Shown: positions 7,245-13,411 of the stretch, piece after piece
Position numbering within the stretch: the first letter of the stretch is position 1
How the letters are laid out: the number at the start of each line of letters is the position of its first letter
Source of the DNA: Thiopontia sp013349825
GTDB taxonomy: Bacteria > Pseudomonadota > Gammaproteobacteria > GCF-002020875
Reading direction: 5' to 3'
DNA: 23,533 bases
Assembly: GCA_963981015.1 (NCBI GenBank)
Contig: CAXCCG010000038.1
Coordinates: 1 to 23,533, forward strand
Position numbers and translations under genes: made by a program
The notes under the pieces: model-generated
Databases searched by the model: none
Told to the model about the DNA's origin: nothing
The model's input: the letters and a program-made list of their open reading frames with translations, nothing else

Positions 7245-8420
7245 ATGACACAACCATTCCACCCACCACAACGCACTCTAATGGGGCCAGGCCCCTCTGA
7301 TGTTAATCCTCGTATTCTGGAGGCGATGTCGCGTCCTACCATCGGTCATCTTGACCCGGCCTTTGTCGGCATGATGGATGAGATGAAGGCGCTGTTGCGT
7401 TACGCCTTCCGTACCGAGAATGCGTTGACCATGCCAATTTCAGCCCCTGGTTCAGCGGGGATGGAGTCCTGTTTTGTCAATCTGGTGGAGCCGGGAGACA
7501 AGGTGGTAGTTTGTCAGAACGGGGTATTTGGCGGGCGCATGAAAGAGAATGTGGAGCGTGCTGGTGGTGTTGCCATCATGCAGCAGGACCCCTGGGGGCG
7601 CGCCGTAGACCCACAGAAACTTGAAGAGACACTCAAGACCAACCCTGATGCAAAGATTGTCGCCTTTGTCCATGCGGAGACCTCAACAGGGGCGCAGTCG
7701 GATGCGGAAACACTCTGCAAGATTGCACATGATCACGGCTGTCTCACCATTGTTGATGCAGTCACTTCATTGGGGGGGTCGCCTTTGGAGGTGGACAAGT
7801 GGGGGATTGATGCGATCTACTCGGGTAGTCAGAAATGTCTCTCATGTACTCCGGGTCTGTCTCCGGTCAGTTTTAATGATGCCGCACTGAAGAAAGTGCG
7901 TGACCGTACAACAGCGGTGCAGAGCTGGTTTCTCGACTTGAACTTGGTGATGGGATACTGGGATGGTGGTGGCAAGCGTGCTTATCACCATACGGCCCCC
8001 ATCAATGCACTCTATGGTATGCACGAAGCGCTGGTGGTGTTGGAAGAGGAGGGAGTTGAGTCGTGTTGGACGCGCCATCAAAATAACCACCTGGCACTGC
8101 GTGCCGGTATCGAGGCGATGGGGCTGGAGTTTGTAGTGCCTGAAAGTGAGCGTCTGCCTCAACTCAATGCTGTCACTATTCCTGAAGGGGTTGATGATGC
8201 CGCAGTACGTAGTACCTTGCTCAACCACTACAGTCTGGAGATTGGTGCCGGGTTGGGTGATCTTGCCGGTAAGGTGTGGCGTATTGGTCAGATGGGCTAT
8301 GCCAGTAATGAGAAGAATATCCTCAACTGTCTGGCCGCACTGGATGCGGTGCTCTCATCCATGGGTGCCCCGATCCATCAAGGCGAAGCGGTTGCTGCAG
8401 CCAGAGCAGCCTATCGCTGA
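7245..8420 (+). CDS. Class V aminotransferase, alanine/serine-glyoxylate aminotransferase type
   Basis: This PLP-dependent enzyme of the AGXT/SgaA family is expected to convert glyoxylate to glycine with alanine or serine as amino donor. At 391 residues it has the family's length. It begins with the typical MGPGPSDVNPRIL, has a glycine-rich turn SAPGSAGME (66-74), the PLP-nitrogen aspartate in IVDAVTSLGG (Asp171), the Schiff-base lysine in SGSQKCLSCTPG (Lys197) and the substrate-carboxylate arginine in VWRIGQMG (Arg346). AGGG lies seven bases before the ATG. It is divergent from glcDEF, which makes glyoxylate, supporting a glycolate-salvage role. The donor amino acid cannot be decided from sequence alone. 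Its last 10 bases overlap the 3' end of the convergent JAMM gene. Confidence 0.92.
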   Translation: MTQPFHPPQRTLMGPGPSDVNPRILEAMSRPTIGHLDPAFVGMMDEMKALLRYAFRTENALTMPISAPGSAGMESCFVNLVEPGDKVVVCQNGVFGGRMKENVERAGGVAIMQQDPWGRAVDPQKLEETLKTNPDAKIVAFVHAETSTGAQSDAETLCKIAHDHGCLTIVDAVTSLGGSPLEVDKWGIDAIYSGSQKCLSCTPGLSPVSFNDAALKKVRDRTTAVQSWFLDLNLVMGYWDGGGKRAYHHTAPINALYGMHEALVVLEEEGVESCWTRHQNNHLALRAGIEAMGLEFVVPESERLPQLNAVTIPEGVDDAAVRSTLLNHYSLEIGAGLGDLAGKVWRIGQMGYASNEKNILNCLAALDAVLSSMGAPIHQGEAVAAARAAYR

Positions 8421-8836
8421 TCCACGTAGTCAGTGGTCTCCAGGGTGACAGCGTTAAACTGATCATCCTGGAGCCTGAAACCTCTCAGCTCCAGCACCCC
8501 CTCGGTATTGAGTGAGAGGATCAGATAGAGAGCCTCCGGGTAGTTGGCATCCAGTAGGTCTCGCTGCGAAGGGATGGCCTCACTACTGGGGTGAGAGTGG
8601 TAGATTGCTTTAAGGGGGGTTCCCGTTTGGCGCATCTCACGCATCGCATCGATCAGCTGTTTCGGCTCCATCTCAAACAGGGTTTCCGCTGTAGCTGAGA
8701 TATTGTCAATTGGAAACAGTCGGTGTACCCCTTGGGTACTTTCACTGATCAGTCCACAAATCTCCCGTTGTGGACTCTGCTGGGCGAGGGTCATCAACTC
8801 AACCACAAGGGTGCGGGGCAGATATTCAATCGTCAT
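8411..8836 (-). CDS. JAMM/MPN+ (M67 family) metallopeptidase
   Basis: A 141-residue stand-alone JAMM zinc peptidase. All catalytic elements are visible: Glu25 in REICGL, and HSHPSSEAIPSQRD with His80, His82, Ser90 and Asp93 in the exact H-S-H-x7-S-x2-D spacing. Bacterial JAMM proteins of this size (Mec+ type) cleave residues from the C-terminus of ubiquitin-like sulfur carriers, exposing Gly-Gly for thiocarboxylation. The gene lies 15 bp after moeB, whose E1-like product would adenylate such a carrier, and AGGA sits about four bases before its ATG. No carrier protein is encoded in the window. It is the last gene of the hemA operon and overlaps the convergent aminotransferase by 10 bp. Confidence 0.88.
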   Translation of the reverse strand: MTIEYLPRTLVVELMTLAQQSPQREICGLISESTQGVHRLFPIDNISATAETLFEMEPKQLIDAMREMRQTGTPLKAIYHSHPSSEAIPSQRDLLDANYPEALYLILSLNTEGVLELRGFRLQDDQFNAVTLETTDYVDQR

Positions 8837-8851
8837 ACTTCCTGTCTCTTT

Positions 8852-9619
8852 TTAAATCCGGGTTGTGCTTGTTGCACAGACCGGGCATTGTGGATCTTTA
8901 CGCAATTTCAGGGTGCGCCACTCCATGGTCAGCGTATCCAGCAGCATGAGTTTGCCATTGAGGCCTTGACCAATTTCCATGATGATCTTCATCGCTTCCA
9001 GCGCCTGCATGCTGCCGATAATTCCAACCAGCGGTGCCAGAACTCCACTCTGGGTACAGCTCTCATCCAGCTCATCGCCCCCCTTATAGAGACACTGGTA
9101 GCAGGGCTCATCTTCCAGGTCAGGACGGAATACTGAAATTTGTCCCTCCATGCGGATCGCAGCACCAGAGACGAGTGGTTTTTGGTGTGTAACACAGAGA
9201 CGGTTGACGGAAAAACGGGTTGTGAAGTTATCGCTACAGTCAAGAACCAGGTCCACTTTGGCGATTTCAGTGCCCATCTCCTGTTCCGAGAGCTGTTTAT
9301 TGATTGCGGTGATCTCAATCTCTGGATTAAGGTTGTGGAGTGTATCTTGTGCTGACTCCACCTTGGGGCGGCCAATATCAGCCGTGGTGTGGACAATCTG
9401 ACGCTGCAGGTTGGAGAGATCGACCTTATCGAAATCAACCAGCGTGATGTGACCGACACCGGCCGCAGCTAGATAGATCGCTGCAGGCGCCCCCAATCCT
9501 CCCATACCGATGATTAGAAGGTGTGCGTTGAGCAGCTTCTCCTGCCCTTCGACTCCCACTTGTGGGAGCATGATCTGGCGGCTGTAGCGCAGTAGTGTTT
9601 CGTCGCTTTCAAGAGTCAT
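8852..9619 (-). CDS. moeB: MoeB/ThiF/HesA family E1-like adenylyltransferase
   Basis: This enzyme adenylates the C-terminal glycine of a ubiquitin-like sulfur carrier (MoaD, ThiS or similar), typically for molybdopterin synthesis. At 255 residues it matches E. coli MoeB and has no C-terminal rhodanese domain, unlike MoeZ or MOCS3. Features: nucleotide loop GMGGLG (38-43), Asp62 in LVDFD, Arg73 in NLQRQ, Lys86 in RPKVESA, catalytic Asp130 in DCSDNFTTR, and four zinc cysteines in two pairs (173/176 and 245/248). The gene begins 10 bp after prmC and is followed by a JAMM peptidase. The same placement after hemA-prfA-prmC is found in Pseudomonas. Which carrier protein it serves cannot be told here. 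Confidence 0.92.
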   Translation of the reverse strand: MTLESDETLLRYSRQIMLPQVGVEGQEKLLNAHLLIIGMGGLGAPAAIYLAAAGVGHITLVDFDKVDLSNLQRQIVHTTADIGRPKVESAQDTLHNLNPEIEITAINKQLSEQEMGTEIAKVDLVLDCSDNFTTRFSVNRLCVTHQKPLVSGAAIRMEGQISVFRPDLEDEPCYQCLYKGGDELDESCTQSGVLAPLVGIIGSMQALEAMKIIMEIGQGLNGKLMLLDTLTMEWRTLKLRKDPQCPVCATSTTRI

Positions 9620-9629
9620 ATTTCAGGTG

Positions 9630-10481
9630 TTATGGTTGAACTCCATAGCTGACCCGTTCCTGTCCAGAGAGGTCACGCTTGGTGCTGATTTCAATATAGT
9701 GGTGCTGTTCAAACAGAGAGCGTACCGCGTTTCCCTGATCATATCCATGCTCAACGATCAGTCGTCCACCCGATTTTAATTGAGGTATGGCGTTGTGGAT
9801 AATCTGTTGCAGATCATCCAGGCCACTGCTGCCGGAGGAGAGCGCACTGTCGGGCTCAAAACGGATATCACCCTGACCCAGGTGTGCATCCCCTGCTGCA
9901 ATATAGGGTGGATTAGAGAGAATCAGATCAAACAGCTGCTGCCGGATCGGCTCAAACCAGGAGCCTTGTTTGAAGGTGATATTGTCGAATGGATAGCGGC
10001 TGGCATTCTCTTCAGCAATGGCCAGTGCCGCAGCGGATTGGTCGGTGGCGATAATCCGTGCAGCAGGGCGTTCACTGGCAATCGCCAACGCAATCGCACC
10101 GCTGCCAGTTCCGAGATCCGCAATTTCCCATGTCTGCTCAGTCGGGATGGTGGAGAGCGCCTCCTCTACCAGCAGCTCTGTGTCGGGACGGGGAATCAGG
10201 GTATCGGCGGTGACTTTGAGTTCCAGCGTCCAGAAGGACTGTTTGCCGAGGAGATAGGCGATTGGTTCTCCCCGTTGACGGCGCTGTAGTAGCGGGTTGA
10301 AATCTGCAATGATTTCTTCTTCGACCAGCTTATCTGGCCAAGTGTGCAGCCAAGTGCGGCTCTTCTGTAGCAAGTGAGCCAGCAGCAGCTCTGCATCAAG
10401 TTGTGAGGTATCTGTGTCAGCTTCAGTTAGCAGATATCTTGCCTGCTTTAACAATTCAGCAATTGATAAGGGGTCAGCCAT
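9630..10481 (-). CDS. prmC: Release factor glutamine N5-methyltransferase PrmC (HemK)
   Basis: It methylates the glutamine of the GGQ motif in release factors RF1 and RF2, using S-adenosylmethionine. I chose the ATG at 10481, which gives 283 residues (E. coli 277) and overlaps the prfA stop by eight bases (ATGGCTGA), a coupling typical of this pair. A start at 10520 would add 13 residues not seen in the family. Visible motifs, numbered from the chosen start: substrate-binding IPRPDTE (96-102), SAM motif ADLGTGSGAIALA (121-133) and the catalytic NPPY (190-193). The N-terminal helical domain (LLKQARYLL) is present. The preceding gene encodes its substrate RF1. Confidence 0.95.
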   Translation of the reverse strand: MADPLSIAELLKQARYLLTEADTDTSQLDAELLLAHLLQKSRTWLHTWPDKLVEEEIIADFNPLLQRRQRGEPIAYLLGKQSFWTLELKVTADTLIPRPDTELLVEEALSTIPTEQTWEIADLGTGSGAIALAIASERPAARIIATDQSAAALAIAEENASRYPFDNITFKQGSWFEPIRQQLFDLILSNPPYIAAGDAHLGQGDIRFEPDSALSSGSSGLDDLQQIIHNAIPQLKSGGRLIVEHGYDQGNAVRSLFEQHHYIEISTKRDLSGQERVSYGVQP

Positions 10482-11562
10482 CGTTGGCCAGCGCAGCCAG
10501 CTGGTCTGCCTGATGCTCATTAATCAATGGCTCAATCACATGGTCCAGGCCCCCCATCATGATCTCATCCAGCTTGTAGAGGGTGAGATTGATGCGGTGA
10601 TCGGTGATACGCCCTTGTGGATAGTTGTAGGTGCGGATACGTTCAGAGCGGTCTCCGCTTCCCACTAATGAGCGTCGGTTTTCTGCCTCGGCAGCACTCT
10701 GCTTGTCGCGTTCTGCAGAGAGCAGACGGGCAGAGAGCAGGGTCATTGCACGGGCACGGTTTTTATGTTGTGAGCGTTCATCCTGACACTCCACTACAGT
10801 TCCGGTTGGAAGGTGAGTGAGACGGATAGCAGAATCAGTTTTATTGACATGCTGCCCACCGGCCCCAGAGGCGCGGAAGGTGTCTACCTTGAGATCAGCG
10901 GGATTGACCTCAATATGGTCGATCTCTTCTGCCTCCGGAAGAATGGCAACAGTAGCCGCTGAGGTGTGTACACGCCCCTGTGATTCTGTCTCAGGTACAC
11001 GCTGTACGCGATGTGCTCCAGACTCAAATTTGAGGCGGGCAAAGGCCCCTTTGCCGACGATGCGTGCGATGATCTCTTTATAGCCCCCATGCTCCCCCTC
11101 GTTCTGGTTTATGATCTCCAACTGCCAGCGTTGCTGCTCAGCGTAGCGGGAATACATGCGGAACAGATCTCCAGCAAAAATAGCCGCCTCATCACCACCG
11201 GTACCGGCACGGATCTCCAAAAATGTGTTGCTCTCATCTTTGGGGTCTTTGGGAAGGAGTAGTTTCTGTATCACCAGAGAGATCTCTTCCTCCTGCTGTT
11301 GCGCCTCTTTCAGCTCTTCAGCAGCCATTTCGCGCATTTCAGGATCACTCTCCTTTTGCATTTCACGGGCTGTCTCCATATCCTCTTGTACCTGTTGGTA
11401 CTGTTCGTAGCTGGAGACAACGGGAGTGATCTGGGCGTGCTCCTGAGAGAGGGTGCGGAAACGGTTGTTGTCGCTGATAGTCTCCGGGTCAGAGAGTAGC
11501 GCATTAAGCTCTTCCAGGCGGGCGGAGAGATGTTCCAGTTTTTGCAGGATCGATTCTTTCAT
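10474..11562 (-). CDS. prfA: Peptide chain release factor 1 (RF1)
   Basis: RF1 reads UAA and UAG stop codons and triggers peptide release. At 362 residues it is two longer than E. coli RF1. The stop-codon-reading tripeptide is Pro-Glu-Thr (190-192, in VPETESQGRVHTS), an RF1-type P-x-T and not the SPF of RF2. The peptidyl-transferase motif is GAGGQHVNKTDSA, with GGQ at 235-237 whose Gln237 is the PrmC target. The N-terminal region is the usual helical domain, rich in charged residues. It lies 72 bp after hemA and overlaps prmC. The bases just before its ATG read CCTCC on the coding strand, so there is no Shine-Dalgarno sequence. Confidence 0.97.
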   Translation of the reverse strand: MKESILQKLEHLSARLEELNALLSDPETISDNNRFRTLSQEHAQITPVVSSYEQYQQVQEDMETAREMQKESDPEMREMAAEELKEAQQQEEEISLVIQKLLLPKDPKDESNTFLEIRAGTGGDEAAIFAGDLFRMYSRYAEQQRWQLEIINQNEGEHGGYKEIIARIVGKGAFARLKFESGAHRVQRVPETESQGRVHTSAATVAILPEAEEIDHIEVNPADLKVDTFRASGAGGQHVNKTDSAIRLTHLPTGTVVECQDERSQHKNRARAMTLLSARLLSAERDKQSAAEAENRRSLVGSGDRSERIRTYNYPQGRITDHRINLTLYKLDEIMMGGLDHVIEPLINEHQADQLAALANDG

Positions 11563-11634
11563 GGAGGTTCAGATAGTTTCAGTACAGCAGTGGATCACTA
11601 CTGATCAGGGTAAAGAGTTTAGAAGTTGACGACG

Positions 11635-12891
11635 CTAATGGTTGTCGAGATTAAACAGGGTGCGGGTCGCTTCCAGTAGAGGGGGGCGCTCTTCACTCGT
11701 AGCGTTGCGGAGCTGATTGCAGGGGGAGTGGATCAGCTTGTTGGTCAGCTGATGAGCCATGACTTCAAGAATATGTTTAGGGTCTTCTCCGGCGGCCAGC
11801 ATTTTTTGTGATTTTTCCAGCATCTCTGCTTTCAATCGATCTGCTTGAGCACGAAACGCACGAATGGTAGAGACCGAGTCTTGTGATTCAATCCACTCCA
11901 TGAAGTGAACCACCTGAGAGTCGATGATCTCCTCAGCCTGTTTGGCGGCATCCTGTCTAGATTTCATGTTTTCCTGGATCACCTCTTGCAGGTCATCCAC
12001 GGTATAGAGATAGACATCATCCAGATCATCCACCTCTGCCTCAATGTCACGGGGTACCGCAATATCAACCATAAACATCGGTTGGTGACGACGGCTCTTC
12101 AGCGCACTCTCTACCGCCCCTTTTCCGAGTATCGGCAGAGGGCTTGCCGTTGAAGAGATCACAATATCTGCCTCAGCGAGGTGATCAGAGATTTCAGTCA
12201 GGGAGATGGCGTATCCACCAAATTCTTCAGCAAGGTGGTGTGCCTTCTCTACCGTACGATTGGCAATAATCATCCGCCCGATACCCTGCTCATGCAGGTG
12301 GCGTGCGGCCAGTTCAATGGTCTCACCGGCGCCAATTAGTAGTACTGTTTTTCCGCTCAGCTCACCAAAAATCTGTTTGCCCAAGGAGACGGCAGCAAAG
12401 GCAACGGAGACAGGGCTGCTACCAATTGCTGTATCGGTACGGACCTGCTTGGCTGACTTGAAGGTGTGTTGGAACAGGCGGTTGAGAATTTTTCCGGTAG
12501 TTCCCGCTTCATTAGCTGCGCTGAATGCAGTTTTCATCTGCCCCAGAATCTGGGGTTCTCCCAATACCAGTGAGTCAAGCCCGCTGGCAACGCGAAGCAT
12601 ATGGCGGACCGCACCCTGGTCCGGGTGGATGTAAGTGTAGGGCTTAACCTGGCTGCTCTCCAGACGATGGAACTGACTAAGCCATTCGACAATGCCATGC
12701 TCATTGAAATCGCGCATTCCACAGTAGACCTCGGTGCGATTGCAGGTTGACAGAATCGCAGCCTCTTCAAAGTCAATATGAGAAGTAAGATCTTTTAATG
12801 CGTGAGGAATCTTCTCCGGAGCGAAGGAGACCTTCTCCCGGATATCGACAGGGGCTGTCTTGTGGTTGATTCCAAATGCGACCAGAGTCAT
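11635..12891 (-). CDS. hemA: Glutamyl-tRNA reductase HemA
   Basis: It reduces glutamyl-tRNA(Glu) to glutamate-1-semialdehyde with NADPH, the first committed step of C5-pathway tetrapyrrole synthesis. At 418 residues it matches E. coli HemA. The N-terminal catalytic domain starts GINHKTAPVDIREKVSF and has the nucleophile Cys50 in LSTCNRTEVY. The NADPH-binding fold begins at VLLIGAGET (about 185-195). The C-terminal helical dimerisation domain ends in EATRTLFNLDNH. It is the first gene of the minus-strand operon and has its own promoter-like sequence upstream (12925-12953). No clear ribosome site is seen before the ATG. Confidence 0.97.
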   Translation of the reverse strand: MTLVAFGINHKTAPVDIREKVSFAPEKIPHALKDLTSHIDFEEAAILSTCNRTEVYCGMRDFNEHGIVEWLSQFHRLESSQVKPYTYIHPDQGAVRHMLRVASGLDSLVLGEPQILGQMKTAFSAANEAGTTGKILNRLFQHTFKSAKQVRTDTAIGSSPVSVAFAAVSLGKQIFGELSGKTVLLIGAGETIELAARHLHEQGIGRMIIANRTVEKAHHLAEEFGGYAISLTEISDHLAEADIVISSTASPLPILGKGAVESALKSRRHQPMFMVDIAVPRDIEAEVDDLDDVYLYTVDDLQEVIQENMKSRQDAAKQAEEIIDSQVVHFMEWIESQDSVSTIRAFRAQADRLKAEMLEKSQKMLAAGEDPKHILEVMAHQLTNKLIHSPCNQLRNATSEERPPLLEATRTLFNLDNH

Positions 12892-12924
12892 GTTTTAAGG
12901 GCTAAAAGCGGTTGAAGATGAGGG

Positions 12925-12953
12925 ATTTTGCGTGATTCTTGCGCAAAAGACAA
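12925..12953 (-). promoter_or_regulatory. Candidate hemA promoter with an inverted repeat over the -10/spacer region
   Basis: On the minus strand TTGTCT (12953-12948) and CAAAAT (12930-12925) are 17 bases apart. Perfect 7-bp arms TTTTGCG (12926-12932) and CGCAAAA (12942-12948), with nine bases between, cover the -10 box and spacer, as an operator would. The start of transcription would be near 12918. No regulator is identified. Confidence 0.4.
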
Positions 12954-12980
12954 GGCTGAATGAGACAGTGACTCACTTCA

Positions 12981-13307
12981 CTATTGGTTGATGATGTGAG
13001 AGACCGAATAGACCCCGCCTTTCAGAAAATAGTAATTTCGGTACCCCTGCCGCTCCAGAGTGTACTGTAACCAGCGTACTTGCTCACCGGTTGCATCAAA
13101 GATCAGTAGCTGTTTGTCCTGATAGTACTGCTTGTTGAGTTTGCGTTTGAGGATATCAATGTTGATTTTGAGACGGTTGTCTCTACTTAAGAGTGGCATA
13201 TCCGGCAGTTTGTTTGGGGTACCATCACTATTGCGTCGTTGAGCAGGGTCGCGGATATTGATGACCACCCAGCAGGCGATAGAGGTGGTATTAATATTGG
13301 ACTGCAT
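12981..13307 (-). CDS. Rhodanese-like protein lacking the catalytic cysteine
   Basis: A 108-residue single-domain protein. I chose the ATG at 13307 because AAGGAGGAG (13320-13312) precedes it at ideal spacing; a frame-start at 13334 would put this site inside the gene. The fold is suggested by WVVINIRDPAQ (13-23, where rhodaneses have V-D-V-R) and by LLIFDATGEQVRWLQ...GYRNYYFLKGG (67-98), matching the region around the rhodanese active site and the following helix, strand and GG. The catalytic Cys position is Asp71 and the loop reads DATGEQ in place of C-x-x-G-x-R, so sulfurtransferase activity is not expected. The only cysteine is Cys12. It may be a regulatory or structural module. It is divergent from a hybrid kinase, 104 bp apart, and could be functionally linked to it. 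Confidence 0.75.
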   Translation of the reverse strand: MQSNINTTSIACWVVINIRDPAQRRNSDGTPNKLPDMPLLSRDNRLKINIDILKRKLNKQYYQDKQLLIFDATGEQVRWLQYTLERQGYRNYYFLKGGVYSVSHIINQ

Positions 13308-13330
13308 GGGCTCCTCCTTACCAAGTATGC

Positions 13331-13363
13331 ACACTTGAAATAAGTGTACACCACTCTTACTTT
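13331..13363 (+). promoter_or_regulatory. Candidate kinase promoter overlapped by an inverted repeat
   Basis: TTGAAA (13335-13340) and TACTTT (13358-13363) are 17 bases apart. The -35 box sits in an inverted repeat ACACTT (13331-13336)/AAGTGT (13342-13347) with a 5-base centre, in the 104-bp spacer between the divergent rhodanese-like and kinase genes. A repressor or activator bound here could affect both genes. Confidence 0.35.
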
Positions 13364-13411
13364 ATGAAAATAGCCTTTCTATAAGGGTAGGGTATCGGTA
13401 AACTCGGCTGA

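Noticed and set aside
8468..8494. A 7-bp inverted repeat (CTGGAGC/GCTCCAG) downstream of the aminotransferase gene, as a terminator
   Set aside because: The loop is 13 bases, no T-run follows, and it lies within the JAMM coding sequence.
9780..10289. A 169-codon plus-strand frame across prmC
   Set aside because: It is antisense to prmC, whose SAM and NPPY motifs are intact; no motif or ribosome site supports the shadow frame.
10482..10520. Upstream ATG start for prmC at 10520
   Set aside because: It would add 13 residues without family similarity; the ATG at 10481 gives normal length and the usual overlap with the prfA stop.
12206..12634. A 142-codon plus-strand frame inside hemA
   Set aside because: It is antisense to hemA and has no independent support.
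13308..13334. Upstream ATG start for the rhodanese-like gene at 13334
   Set aside because: It would place the strong AAGGAGGAG ribosome site inside the coding sequence; the ATG at 13307 is correctly spaced from it.
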